A stretch of 64,000 bases of DNA, from positions 2,911,501 to 2,975,500 of the forward strand of contig NZ_CP060393.1 of NCBI RefSeq assembly GCF_014274685.1. The letters run 5' to 3'. The notes below the pieces were generated by a model, which saw nothing but the letters and a program-made list of their open reading frames with translations, ran no database searches and had not been told where the DNA came from. Positions within the stretch are counted from its first letter, which is position 1. Every line of letters starts with the position of its first letter. Of this stretch, positions 42,000 to 51,214 are shown piece by piece. The position numbers and the translations under genes are program-made. This DNA is from Edaphobacter sp. 4G125 (GTDB lineage Bacteria; Acidobacteriota; Terriglobia; Terriglobales; Acidobacteriaceae).

Positions 42000-43454
42000 A
42001 TGCGCGTCCAGACATCGGCACCATCTCAAAACGAACAAGCTCCGCGTGTCGCTGCTGACGCTGGATCAGTCATATCCCCAGGAGGCGGATACCGGTGGAA
42101 GATATGCGCACTGCTCTTCTTTGCGACAACGCTGAACTACATGGACCGACAAGTGCTTGCGCTGCTCAAGCCGGCGCTTCAGGATCCGATCCGCGGAATC
42201 GGCCTGACTGAGGTTCAATTTGCAGCAATCGTGTCCATCTTCTCCGCGGCCTATGCTCTGGGCCTGCTTCTGAGCGGCGGTTTCATCGATAAGGTTGGCA
42301 CTCGTATCGGCTACGCCGTTGCTGTGGTCATCTGGACCATAGCCTCCATGTCGCACTCGCTGGTGGGATATGCTCCCGCCACCAGTGCTCTTCACGCGCT
42401 CGCTACCGATGCCGCTTCCCTCTTGCGGCACGTCCCTGGCCTTGGTTCAGCATCGTGGCTCAACTCGATGGCAAACCTCTCGGGAGCCGTCATCGGGTTC
42501 GGCATAGCGCGGTTCGTTCTGGGGCTCGGCGAGGCCGGAAACTTCCCCGCTGCCATCAAAGCCGTCGCAGAGTGGTTCCCCAGCAAAGAGCGCGCATTGG
42601 CAACGGGCATCTTCAACTCCGGAACCAACATCGGCGCCACGCTGGCTCCGTTTGCTGTCGGCTTCCTGCTCTATCATCTTGGCTGGCAGTATGCCTTCCT
42701 CGCCACCAGCGTCTTCGCTATGATCTGGCTGGTGCTCTGGTTCGCGCTCTACCGCAATCCGACGGAGCATCCGCGTATCTCCCATGAAGAACTCGCGTAC
42801 ATCAACGGCGGCGCAACAACCCAGCCTGCTTCGAAGATCGCCTGGTCGCGTCTCATTCCACATCGACAGACGTGGGCCTTCCTTCTCGGCAAAATCATCA
42901 CCGATCCCATCTGGTGGTTCTATCTTTACTGGCTGCCGGGATTCCTGAATGCGCGCTTCGGTCTATCGATTACTAAGATGGGATTGCCGCTGCTGGTCAT
43001 CTATAACGTCTGCACGATTGGCAGCATCTTTGGCGGATGGCTCCCGGCGAAACTGATCTCCCTGGGATGGACAGTGAACCGCGCGCGAAAGTCAGCGATG
43101 CTTCTTTACGCCGTGGCAATTACTCCAATCATGTTTGTCGGCAAGGCTCATACGCTGTGGCAAGCAGTTGCGCTGATCAGCCTGGCGACAGCAGCACATC
43201 AGGCCTGGTCGGCAAATCTTTTTACGTTGGTCTCGGATATGTTTCCCCGCCGAGCCGTTGCGTCGGTTGTCGGTATCGGCGCATGCGGCGGTTCTATTTC
43301 GATGATGTTCTTCGGCCTGTTTATCGGCTTTGTGCTTCAGATCACACACGGGAACTACGTTCCTGTATTTCTTTTGGCGGGATCGGCATATCTCGTCGCT
43401 ATCACCGTCATTCACCTGCTTGCGCCGAAGCTGGCGCCTGTAGCCGTCGATTAG
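42000..43454 (+). CDS. MFS transporter, anion:cation symporter (hexuronate-type) family
   Basis: A 484-residue inner-membrane carrier with 12 helices. The first cytoplasmic loop reads SGGFIDKVGTRIGY, the MFS signature position. TLNYMDRQVLALLKP in helix 1 and GLGEAGNFPAAIKAVAEWFPSKERALATGIFNSGTNIGA are typical of the ACS family (ExuT/GudP-like), which imports hexuronates, aldarates and related organic anions. An insertion of about 40 residues lies between helices 3 and 4. It lies 61 bases after the TIM-barrel gene. Import of an oxidised sugar acid is a plausible inference. Confidence 0.87.
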   Translation: MRVQTSAPSQNEQAPRVAADAGSVISPGGGYRWKICALLFFATTLNYMDRQVLALLKPALQDPIRGIGLTEVQFAAIVSIFSAAYALGLLLSGGFIDKVGTRIGYAVAVVIWTIASMSHSLVGYAPATSALHALATDAASLLRHVPGLGSASWLNSMANLSGAVIGFGIARFVLGLGEAGNFPAAIKAVAEWFPSKERALATGIFNSGTNIGATLAPFAVGFLLYHLGWQYAFLATSVFAMIWLVLWFALYRNPTEHPRISHEELAYINGGATTQPASKIAWSRLIPHRQTWAFLLGKIITDPIWWFYLYWLPGFLNARFGLSITKMGLPLLVIYNVCTIGSIFGGWLPAKLISLGWTVNRARKSAMLLYAVAITPIMFVGKAHTLWQAVALISLATAAHQAWSANLFTLVSDMFPRRAVASVVGIGACGGSISMMFFGLFIGFVLQITHGNYVPVFLLAGSAYLVAITVIHLLAPKLAPVAVD

Positions 43455-43483
43455 TTTTATATCTCTGACGAAAGGCAGTCCTC

Positions 43484-44455
43484 ATGTTCATTCAACGTTA
43501 CCGCACGCCGCTTATGGCTGGTCTTGCGCTCGTGCTATCACTTCCGTCACAACTTCCTGCGCAAAACGCCGCTCCTGCACGCCCGAAGATTACGGGTATC
43601 TCTCACGCTGCTTACTACGTCACCGATCTGCAGAAGTCTCTGGTATTCTGGCACGACTTCTTCGGCTTCGATGAGTACTTCTCGCTGCCCAAGAAAGACA
43701 GTAAAGACATTCGCATCGCCTTCATCAAGATCAACGACCAACAGCATGTCGAGCTGTTCAACGAGCCGTCACCACATCCGCCCAACATGATGAACCACAT
43801 CTGCTTCACCGTCGACAATCTCGAAGCGATGCGCGCTTACCTGCGCTCGAAAGGCGTCGATGTGAAGGCCGGTGACGGCAGCAAGACGAAGGCCGGCGAT
43901 TATGCCTTCATGATTAAAGATCCCGATGGCACTCTGATTGAGTTTGTACAGACTCTGCCTGACGGCATGGAAGCTAAGTCCGCAGGCAAATTCGAGCCGA
44001 GCACACGCATCTCCGACAAGATCTATCACGTGGGCTTCCTCGTCGGAAACAGCGAGAAGGCCATGGACTTCTACGGCAAGATTCTCGGCTTTCAGGAGAC
44101 ATGGCGTGGCGGAGCGAACCCCAAGGAGCTGAGCTGGATCAACATGCGTGTTCCGGATGGAACCGACTACGTCGAGTTCATGCTTTATCGCAAGCTGCCT
44201 GCCGCCTATGGCACCAAGAACCATATGTCGCTGCTGGTTCCTGATGTGCCGAAGGCTGTTGCCGACCTGGAGTCACGCCCTGCATTCAAAGACTATGGGA
44301 AAGAATTGAAGGTTGCTGTCGGCGTGAATCAGAAGCGGCAGGTCAACATCTACGATCCGGATGGGACCCGCGTCGAGCTGATGGAGGGAAACACCGTTAC
44401 GGGCAAGCCTACTCCTCCTTCGACGGCTCCGCCACCGCCGCCTGCGCATGATTGA
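43484..44455 (+). CDS. Secreted double-VOC (glyoxalase-fold) protein
   Basis: A 323-residue exported protein with a signal peptide (GLALVLSLPSQLPAQ) and two vicinal-oxygen-chelate modules: ISHAAYYVTDLQKSLVFWHDFFGFDEYF and IYHVGFLVGNSEKAMDFYGKILGFQETW. Metal-ligand positions include MNHICFTV, GTLIEFVQ, KNHMSLLV and GTRVELMEG. The tail is Pro-rich. It is clearly related to the N-terminal half of the VOC-DUF1080 fusion at 37418, so the two may be paralogues. VOC enzymes do many metal-assisted isomerisations and cleavages; its reaction is unknown. Confidence 0.82.
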   Translation: MFIQRYRTPLMAGLALVLSLPSQLPAQNAAPARPKITGISHAAYYVTDLQKSLVFWHDFFGFDEYFSLPKKDSKDIRIAFIKINDQQHVELFNEPSPHPPNMMNHICFTVDNLEAMRAYLRSKGVDVKAGDGSKTKAGDYAFMIKDPDGTLIEFVQTLPDGMEAKSAGKFEPSTRISDKIYHVGFLVGNSEKAMDFYGKILGFQETWRGGANPKELSWINMRVPDGTDYVEFMLYRKLPAAYGTKNHMSLLVPDVPKAVADLESRPAFKDYGKELKVAVGVNQKRQVNIYDPDGTRVELMEGNTVTGKPTPPSTAPPPPPAHD

Positions 44456-44544
44456 TTCAGCTGTTTTTCCGAAGGGCTGGAGCTATTGTGTCGCTCCAGC
44501 CTTATTTTGATAGGGTGGATGCATCCCAAGGAGATCTGAGTCCG

Positions 44545-45450
44545 ATGAGCCGCAACCTGACGAGACGTACTTTTCTGGCAAGCCTCAGCGCAGCAGCTGC
44601 TGCTTCCACACTGCCTTCGTTTGCCGCGCTGCGTAAGAGCCACATCCAGTTTGGCTATGCTGCGATCACCTGGGGCAACGAAGAGCGGCAGGCCATCGAT
44701 GACATCGCAGCCGTGGGCTATCGGGGCATCCAACTGCGCGCTAACGCGCTGACGGACTTCAAGCCTGCCGAGCTTAAGGACTTGCTGGCGCAGCATAAGC
44801 TGACCTTCGTTGCGCTTTCGAGCGGCGAAATCTCCGTCGACGAACCGGAAGCCGACCAGATTGCAACGCATGTGGCACATGCACAGTTCGTGAAGGACGC
44901 AGGCGGACGCTATCTTCAGATATTGGATAAGCTCACGTCGTATACGCGCACCGTAACTTCCGAGGAGTGCAGCAAGCTAGGCAAGCTGCTTACGGAGCTT
45001 GGCAAGCGCACGGCTGACATCGGCATTCCGCTTGGCTATCACAACCACCTCAACACGCTGAGCCAGAAGCCTGAGAACCTCGATCTCATCCTTGAGAACT
45101 CCGATCCAAAGTATCTGAAGCTGGAACTCGATACGGCGCATGCAGTCGCCGGCGGAGGCGATCCGATCCAGATGATCCGCAAGTATCATGACCGTCTTCT
45201 GTTTATGCATCTGAAGGACGTTCACGACATTCCTGCCGACACGCCAAAGGCGAAGTACCCGTTCGAGTTTGTCGAGCTTGGACGCGGACGCGTCGATCTT
45301 CCCGCAGTCTTCGCCGCTCTGGATCAGGTTGCGTTCAGCGGCTGGGCGGTTGTGGAGCTCGATCGTGTTCCAGACAAATCGCGGACACCAAAGGAATCGG
45401 CGACGATCAGCAAGGACTATCTCAAACAAAAGATCGGCGTCAAAGTTTAG
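44545..45450 (+). CDS. Second Tat-exported TIM-barrel sugar isomerase-like protein
   Basis: A 301-residue xylose-isomerase-like TIM barrel. The ATG at 44545 begins a Tat signal (LTRRTFLASLSAAAAASTLPS) and follows AAGGAG at a long spacing; the upstream in-frame ATG at 44452 overlaps the previous gene. Barrel motifs include QFGYAAITWG, GYRGIQLRANAL, IPLGYHNHLNTL (metal-site His), LKLELDTAHAVAGGGDP and LLFMHLKDVHD. It differs from the barrel at 40928, so the operon holds two distinct TIM barrels, as levoglucosan-type pathways do. Confidence 0.82.
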   Translation: MSRNLTRRTFLASLSAAAAASTLPSFAALRKSHIQFGYAAITWGNEERQAIDDIAAVGYRGIQLRANALTDFKPAELKDLLAQHKLTFVALSSGEISVDEPEADQIATHVAHAQFVKDAGGRYLQILDKLTSYTRTVTSEECSKLGKLLTELGKRTADIGIPLGYHNHLNTLSQKPENLDLILENSDPKYLKLELDTAHAVAGGGDPIQMIRKYHDRLLFMHLKDVHDIPADTPKAKYPFEFVELGRGRVDLPAVFAALDQVAFSGWAVVELDRVPDKSRTPKESATISKDYLKQKIGVKV

Positions 45451-45474
45451 CTCTCTCTTCTCGCGGAGGTTTGT

Positions 45475-46473
45475 TTGCGCGTAGGAATTGTTGGAACAGG
45501 CGCTATCTCGGCAAAGCATGCGCTTGCTTATCGGAATATCGGTTTTGAGATCGTTGCCTGCACCAACCATACAGCGAGCAAAGGTCAGGCGTTTGCTGCG
45601 GAGCATGGAGCAGAGTACGTCACTACGGTCGAAGAGCTTTGCCGTCATCCCAAGGTCGACTATGTCGACCTCTGCACGTTTCCTGACTTCCGCCTGCCTG
45701 TTGTGGAGCTTTGCGCCGTGAACGGCAAGCATCTTCTGGTGCAGAAGCCGATGGCTATCGATCTGGTAACGGCGCGGAAGATGATCTCCGTTGCTGACAG
45801 CGCGGGAATTCAACTCGGCGTTGTAAGTCAGCGTCGCTTCGATGATTCGACAATGTTTTTGAAGCGCGCGATCCAGCAAGGGAGGCTGGGCCGCATTCTC
45901 GAGGCGGATGCTTATGTGAAGTGGCACCGTTCGACGGAGTACTACAGTCGTCCGATCAAGGGCAGTTGGCAGGTCGAAGGCGGCGGTGCGCTGATCAACC
46001 AGGGGATTCATCAGATCGATCTGCTTCTGTCTCTCATCGGACCGGTCGCTCGCGTCTCCGCTGAATGGCAGCTTGGCGCGCTGCATCGCATTGAATCAGA
46101 GGACATCGTGAATGCTCTGCTTCGTTATCAAAACGGCGCGACGGGCGTGATCCAGGCTTCGACGGCAATCTGGCCCGGCTTTCCGGAGCGCGTCGAGATT
46201 CATGGCACGAAGGGCACTGCAATTCTCACAGGCGACAAGCTGACGGCGTGGGACATCCAGGATGATGCGGGCGAGCCTGCCCCCGTGGAAGTGAAGAGCG
46301 CCTCGGGAGCTTCCGATCCGATGGCTATTTCTGTCGTTCCGTTTGAGCGTCAGTTTCTTGATTTCGCCGACGCATGCTTGAAAGGCCGAACGCCGTTGTG
46401 CTCGGGCGAGGATGGGTATCGAGCGCTGGATCTGGTGCTTCGCATCTACGATTCTTGCCGCAACGCAAACTAA
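45475..46473 (+). CDS. Gfo/Idh/MocA-family sugar dehydrogenase
   Basis: A 332-residue NAD(P)-dependent oxidoreductase. A TTG start is set by GGAGG six bases upstream. The Rossmann fold begins immediately (RVGIVGTGAISAKHALAYR) and carries VQKPMAIDLVTARKM, the family EKP-like catalytic-Lys motif with Gln for Glu. GGALINQGIHQIDLLLSLIG supplies the helix with the conserved Asp and His. It has no export signal, unlike the TIM barrels next to it. Family members oxidise the 3-OH of glycosides or inositols. It is the last gene of the operon, with a terminator overlapping its stop codon. Confidence 0.86.
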   Translation: MRVGIVGTGAISAKHALAYRNIGFEIVACTNHTASKGQAFAAEHGAEYVTTVEELCRHPKVDYVDLCTFPDFRLPVVELCAVNGKHLLVQKPMAIDLVTARKMISVADSAGIQLGVVSQRRFDDSTMFLKRAIQQGRLGRILEADAYVKWHRSTEYYSRPIKGSWQVEGGGALINQGIHQIDLLLSLIGPVARVSAEWQLGALHRIESEDIVNALLRYQNGATGVIQASTAIWPGFPERVEIHGTKGTAILTGDKLTAWDIQDDAGEPAPVEVKSASGASDPMAISVVPFERQFLDFADACLKGRTPLCSGEDGYRALDLVLRIYDSCRNAN

Positions 46474-46505
46474 AGAGAGGACGTCACGGCATCCTCTCTT
46501 TAGTT
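46468..46505. terminator. Bidirectional terminator between convergent genes
   Basis: AACTAAAGAGAGGA (46468-46481) and TCCTCTCTTTAGTT (46492-46505) form a perfect 14-bp stem with a 10-base loop. It overlaps the Gfo/Idh/MocA stop codon and lies just beyond the end of the reverse-strand TonB transporter gene. Confidence 0.75.
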
Positions 46506-46527
46506 GCATCTTCTCCGCTAATCTCCT

Positions 46528-49500
46528 CTAGAACTCATAGCGAGCGCCTAGTTGCATGATGCGGTTGCTTCCGTTGGTGGACGAGATCACTCCTGCCGTT
46601 GCGGCGGTACCGATGGTTGTGCTGGGGTAGCCGAAGACGGGGTGATTGAGGGTGTTGAAGGTCTCCCAACGAAACTGGAATCTGCCAAACTCACCGACGG
46701 AGAAGGTTCTGCCGAGCGCCAGATTCATGGTGATGTTGTTTGGGCCCTCGAGAATATTTCTGCCGGAGTTGCCGAAGCCGGAGGTGGGAACGACGAAGCA
46801 GCTTGCATCGAACCAGCGCGTGATCGTACGGTTCGAGAGCGTTCCGTTACAAATCCGGTTGGGGCGTGTCGCCTGACCGAGATCCTGTGTACCGGAGACT
46901 TTGGGTGTGAACGGCTGTCCGCTATAGGCGAGGACGCTGCCACTGGCCTGCCAGTCGCGCAGCGCGTAGAAGCGGGAGCGTGTGCGATAGACCGCGGTGC
47001 CGGTGAAGTTGTGGCGGATGTCGAAGTCGGATAGACCATATTCCGCTTTGGGATTGGTAATGTCCTGGTTGCCGAAGTAGCCGCCTCCGCCCGCGTAGTT
47101 GATGCCGGATTGCGAGTCGAGCGATTTGGCATAGGTGTAGTTCACGCGGAAGAAGAGCCCGTTGGCGAATCTCCTGCGCACCGTTGCCTGCAGTGAATCA
47201 TAGTGCGAAACCCCGTTGAAGTAAGCCATGGTGATGGCAGAGAAGTTCGGCAGAGGGCGGGATGAATTGACGTTGGCGATGCGCTCCTGGTTGTAGTCGA
47301 ATTCCTGACCGAGATGCGTGCCCTTCGATCCGGCATAGGAGACCTCGAGAGCCGTTCCCTTCCCCAGCTCGCGTTCGATGGTGAGGTTATAGCTTTGCAT
47401 GTTGGCCGAGGGCGCGTTGGGATCGTAGCCGTTGGGTGTAAGGATTCCAGAGAGCGAACCTCCTGATGCCGGGAAGGGATTCGTCGAAGAGATGAGGCTT
47501 GCCGGTGCTGTGGACGTAGCTGCGACAGCCGAGTAGGTCGTTGTAGCCGAAAAGGGAAACTGCCCGGCAAGATTGGTGCGGATGAAGGTAAGCCTCGAGC
47601 CAGTGTAGAAGACACCATATCCACCGCGGATGACGGTCTTGTTGTCCTGGAACGGTCGCCAAGCAAAACCCAGGCGCGGGCCGAACCGCATCTTGTTGGT
47701 GTTGACAAGTGCATTGGGATATCCGGCATTGCTCGCGGAGACGTAGTAATTGCTAAGCCCTGCTTGAGCAAGAACAGCACCGATGTTCGGCAGGACGGAC
47801 GCATTCGAGTAGACAATTTTTCCGAGAGATGGAACGAAGTTGGTGAGCTGTCCGTTCTCTTCGACAGGAAGCGTCTGCAGTTCGTAGCGGAGGCCGAGAT
47901 TGAGCGTGAGGCTCTGCGATACCTTGTAGTCGTCCTGCGCGAAGACGGAGTAGTTGGTGTTGGAGAGGTGGTTGTTGTTGCCTCCAGTCATGAGGACGCT
48001 GGTAGTTGGAAAACCGGCGAGCATATCGGCGAGTCCGTTTGTGGAGTTGGACGCGGAACTGGTGAGCTTGCCGTTGTAGGTGAACTGCCCGTTCTTGCTG
48101 GTGTTGGTCGGTTGGAAGAGCTGGACGTAGAGAATGTCGCCGCCAAAGCGGAAGTTATGCCGTCCATCATTCCAGCTGACGAGATCGCTGCCGTCGTAGC
48201 TGTTGACGACGTACGAGATAGGGTTGGAGGAGTTGTCGCCGAGCCCGGCATAACTTGCCGGCTTGAAGGCAGGAAAACCGAGCAGGGCTGGGATGGTCGT
48301 CGTTCCCTGGATGCCGAGCTGGAGCGCGTAGTTGGTACCTGCGTCGTTGGCCTGCTGGTTCGATACGGTACGGGTGCGGCCGAAGCGAAAGTCGTTAACG
48401 AGGTTTGGTGTCAGCACCTTGGTTTCGGAAATGCCCATAAGCGTTGCATGCACCGATGTGCCTGCGCCGAAGTTGCCGAGAGGCGAACCGGAGGTCGGGT
48501 TGGTCGAGGAGCTGTAGCGGCGGAGGAAGCGGAAGGCGAGCTGATCGTTCTGCCCGAGCTTCTGGTCGATCTTTGCCAGGCCGTTGTTCCAGTTGCTGGT
48601 GCTGTTGGTGTTGAGAGCATAGTTGGGGCTGCCGGGAGGAACGACCAGATTGGGAGCCGGATAGTAGGCCAGTAGCTTCTGCGCAACCGGATCGATCGTC
48701 TTCAACTGGCTTGGATTGGATGGATTGAGACATCCAGTGGTGACCGTTGGCGGCGTACACTTTGCCGCGCTGTTCGGGTTGTGCAGGTAGTAGGGCGTAG
48801 CAACGCCGTTGACGATGGGCCCGGACTGGCTGAAGTCGCCGAGGCGCTCGCGAGCTGTAGGGACGAAGCTGGTGGCGTTGGTTCCTGTGACGGAGCGCAG
48901 GCTCTCGAGGTTCAGGATGAAGAACGTCTTGTCGTGGCCGTCGTAAAGATGCGGAATGATGACGGGACCGGAGATGCCTCCGCCGAACTGGTTCTTGCGG
49001 AGCTTGTTCTTAGGCACTGTGATGTTGGCGAAGTTGTAGGACTGCGCATCGAAGAGGTCATTGCGGAGATATTCGAAGAGCAGGCCGTGGAACTGGTTGC
49101 CACCGCTCTTGGTGACCATGGTGACGACGCTGCCGGAGAGGCGTCCGTACTGAGCGGTGTAGCCGGAGGTCTCCATCTTGAACTCCTGGAGGGAGTCGAG
49201 CGGCGGACTGATCTGGGAGCCGGCGTCGCGTGGGTTTTCGTCGTTGATGCCGTCAACGTAAACACCGCTGGAATCGGCGCGCGAGCCATTAGCGACATAA
49301 GGCGCTCCCTTGGCATTCTGCTCGGCGGGCTGGACACCGGCAACAGTAAAGGCGAGGTCGTTGAAGTCGCGGCCGTTGAGGGGGATTTCGGATATCTCGA
49401 CGGGGGTGATGACGTCACCCTTGGAGGACGTTTCGGTGTTGAGCAGGCCGACCTCGGAGGCGGATACGCTGACGGTGTCGCTAGTGACGCCGACTTTCAG

Positions 49501-49821
49501 GCTGGCATCGAGGCGGGCGGTCTGTTCTGTGGCGAGGCGAAGATTGCTCTCGTTGAGCTGGCTGAATCCAGCCATGGCGATGGTGACGTTGTATATGCCG
49601 GGATCGAGGTTGGTGACCGTGTATTGGCCGTTGGCGTCGGTCCTGGTGGTGCGGGTTTCGTTGGTCGCAGCGTTGATGACGGTAATGGTTGCGCCAACGA
49701 TGTTTGCCGACGTCGGATCAGTGACGCGCCCTACGAGAGTGGCGGTAGGGGCCTGGCCTCTTAGTACGCCGGCGAATACAAAGAGCAAGCTCGCCAAAGC
49801 AAAATAGAACTTAATTTTCAT
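46528..49821 (-). CDS. Oar-like TonB-dependent transporter (sugar cluster, block 1)
   Basis: A 1097-residue outer-membrane transporter of the same architecture as the one at 11706. It has a signal peptide (FALASLLFVFAGVLRGQ), a carboxypeptidase-regulatory-like domain (ATLVGRVTDPTSANIVGATIT), a plug with IPLNGRDFNDLAFTVAGVQ, and a barrel ending in an aromatic residue (MQLGARYEF). It is convergent with the isomerase operon. Its upstream region has copy 3 of the shared ATTAACTTG motif and a GCAACCGTTTC LacI-like site. The transported glycan is unknown. Confidence 0.87.
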   Translation of the reverse strand: MKIKFYFALASLLFVFAGVLRGQAPTATLVGRVTDPTSANIVGATITVINAATNETRTTRTDANGQYTVTNLDPGIYNVTIAMAGFSQLNESNLRLATEQTARLDASLKVGVTSDTVSVSASEVGLLNTETSSKGDVITPVEISEIPLNGRDFNDLAFTVAGVQPAEQNAKGAPYVANGSRADSSGVYVDGINDENPRDAGSQISPPLDSLQEFKMETSGYTAQYGRLSGSVVTMVTKSGGNQFHGLLFEYLRNDLFDAQSYNFANITVPKNKLRKNQFGGGISGPVIIPHLYDGHDKTFFILNLESLRSVTGTNATSFVPTARERLGDFSQSGPIVNGVATPYYLHNPNSAAKCTPPTVTTGCLNPSNPSQLKTIDPVAQKLLAYYPAPNLVVPPGSPNYALNTNSTSNWNNGLAKIDQKLGQNDQLAFRFLRRYSSSTNPTSGSPLGNFGAGTSVHATLMGISETKVLTPNLVNDFRFGRTRTVSNQQANDAGTNYALQLGIQGTTTIPALLGFPAFKPASYAGLGDNSSNPISYVVNSYDGSDLVSWNDGRHNFRFGGDILYVQLFQPTNTSKNGQFTYNGKLTSSASNSTNGLADMLAGFPTTSVLMTGGNNNHLSNTNYSVFAQDDYKVSQSLTLNLGLRYELQTLPVEENGQLTNFVPSLGKIVYSNASVLPNIGAVLAQAGLSNYYVSASNAGYPNALVNTNKMRFGPRLGFAWRPFQDNKTVIRGGYGVFYTGSRLTFIRTNLAGQFPFSATTTYSAVAATSTAPASLISSTNPFPASGGSLSGILTPNGYDPNAPSANMQSYNLTIERELGKGTALEVSYAGSKGTHLGQEFDYNQERIANVNSSRPLPNFSAITMAYFNGVSHYDSLQATVRRRFANGLFFRVNYTYAKSLDSQSGINYAGGGGYFGNQDITNPKAEYGLSDFDIRHNFTGTAVYRTRSRFYALRDWQASGSVLAYSGQPFTPKVSGTQDLGQATRPNRICNGTLSNRTITRWFDASCFVVPTSGFGNSGRNILEGPNNITMNLALGRTFSVGEFGRFQFRWETFNTLNHPVFGYPSTTIGTAATAGVISSTNGSNRIMQLGARYEF

Positions 49822-49849
49822 CTCGAACGATCTCCTCGAATCACGACAT

Positions 49850-49860
49850 GCAACCGTTTC
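49850..49860. promoter_or_regulatory. LacI-like half site GCAACCGTTTC upstream of transporter
   Basis: GCAACCGTTTC occurs identically at 56362-56372 upstream of the block-2 transporter. It resembles LacI-family operators built on CG-centred AAACGTTT-like palindromes. It lies about 30 bases before the ATG. Confidence 0.4.
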
Positions 49861-49960
49861 TTTGTGTTTTAGCCCGCCGAAAAATCATGGCTTCTCGTTC
49901 GGTGCAAAGGAAAAAGGAAGTCTCAGCGGTTATGTGTGTTAAATCGGTGCCTACTAACGA

Positions 49961-49983
49961 CCGGCAAGTTAATTCACCGTATA
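49961..49983 (-). promoter_or_regulatory. Shared motif CCGTGAATTAACTTG, copy 3
   Basis: On the minus strand TATACGGTGAATTAACTTGC lies about 140-160 bases before the transporter start at 49821, farther than the other two copies are from their genes. The orientation is the same relative to the gene it precedes. Confidence 0.48.
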
Positions 49984-50340
49984 ACTGACATAGAGGACTT
50001 ATCCTATTTATTTACTTATGTATACGTGGATTGATTTACGTAAAGAACGAGTGTCTATGGATTCTGGGTGGAAGGGATTTTCAAAGCGTAGAAAGCTCGC
50101 TCAACCCTCAGCTGCCCAACAAAAGTCAATAGGAGGTCTAGATTTAGATATGAAGTTTCTATTAAAAATGGCGCGCCGCTCCCTCGCTTTGACGTTTGGC
50201 GCGGGGAATAATACGGGAACAACCTGGGAGGAAACCATCCCAAATGATCCCAACCAATCCTAATTCGGTGGCGCTCTAACATCTTTCGTATCAATCGCGT
50301 CCGCTGGTTTCTAAGCCACTTAGATTCATTGGCAGGGACC
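49984..50340. other. Gap with no supported gene
   Basis: An 81-codon plus-strand frame (50018-50263) has no recognisable domain and no ribosome site, and the tRNA-Phe scar lies just to its right. I treat this as non-coding accessory DNA. Confidence 0.4.
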
Positions 50341-50380
50341 CTGAAAAGGCCGGCGTCGGCGGTTCGATCCCGTCTCTGGC
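50341..50380 (+). pseudogene. tRNA-Phe 3' half, candidate attachment site
   Basis: CTGAAAA (GAA anticodon loop), a GTCGGCGGTTCGATCCCGTC variable/T arm and a TCTGGCCA-like acceptor end resemble the 3' half of a phenylalanine tRNA. No D arm or 5' acceptor precedes it, and the 3' end is degraded. The anticodon-loop breakpoint matches that of the tRNA-Leu and tRNA-Cys remnants. Confidence 0.6.
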
Positions 50381-50445
50381 CAACGCTGCAAAACCAATAG
50401 TTTAGGGATGAAGTGGATTCGAACCGCCGAAGCTTTAATTCCCAA

Positions 50446-50830
50446 TTACATCATTCGCCCCAGAGCTGAGTTTATGTGCTTATGCCGATGGACAGCGTAA
50501 TCAGCGTCTGAACGGATGTATAGATATCAACATCGCCGTTGGTTGGACGAATGGAAACGATCAAACCATAGCGGACACGACGTTCATCGAGCATGGCCAG
50601 GATCTCTTTCCACCAGCCGCCAATTGGATAAACTCCGATTGCTGATTTCTTTGCCAGGTCCGCAGCATTCCCATACCAGTGGTCAGAATGTATCGATCCG
50701 ACATTGCGGATACGCCCTAAATACCAATGGTCAGCGCCACCAGTAACAGGAGCCAGCCCAGCCTCCTCTGCTTACGCCGCTGCATTGAGTCTTGCTCTGA
50801 ATTCGTCGATGCTTCCAGCTCTGCCCACAT
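50446..50830 (-). pseudogene. C-terminal remnant of an S8-like peptidase
   Basis: Read on the minus strand, a frame without a start encodes GSIDEFRARLNAAA, a TAA stop near 50770, then in the same frame GGADHWYLGRIRNVGSIHSD, HWYGNAADLAKKSAIGVYP, IGGWWKEILAM and RYGLIVSIRPTNGDVDIYTS before the stop at 50446. This resembles the C-terminal domain of large subtilisin-like (S8) peptidases of mobile or defence loci. The family assignment is from memory of the motif order and should be treated with caution. The catalytic domain is absent. Confidence 0.4.
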
Positions 50831-51214
50831 TTCTCTGCCCACATTTATTGATGCACACCCCTCCCTCCTTCATTCCCGTTGCCGTTGGCTGAAAATGGAA
50901 TTCATTGTTTTGCAGACGCAAGGATCTGCAAGCAAAATCGATCGCAAGAAACGAAAAGACAGATTCGAGTTTGGGCAGTAATTCCATGCAACGCGTAAAG
51001 CGGTTCCTCGGCCTCTCTTATGGGGCCTAGGCTGAAAATGAGATACGACGGGATCAGTCCTGACAACCTGGATGGGCAACCTGCTCCAAAAGACGATGCT
51101 GAAGAACTCCATCCATGTCACATATCGCCAGGAAGTCAGGAATGGTGCTGTGTCATGTCGTATTTGCAAAGCCATGAGGAGCACCCGTTCGGCGGCAGGC
51201 ACATATCTCCTAAA
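50831..51214. other. Gap with no supported gene
   Basis: Only short overlapping frames are present. The segment joins the S8 remnant to the carboxylesterase stop codon. Confidence 0.35.

Noticed and set aside
44977-46086. 369-codon reverse-strand frame
   Set aside because: It is antisense to the TIM-barrel and Gfo/Idh/MocA genes, both of which have clear family motifs.
48781-49764. Long antisense frames opposite the TonB transporter
   Set aside because: Val/Gly/Glu-rich shadow translations of a high-GC-third-position gene; the transporter on the other strand is certain.
50018-50263. 81-codon plus-strand frame
   Set aside because: No ribosome site or family resemblance; it is in a scar-rich gap.
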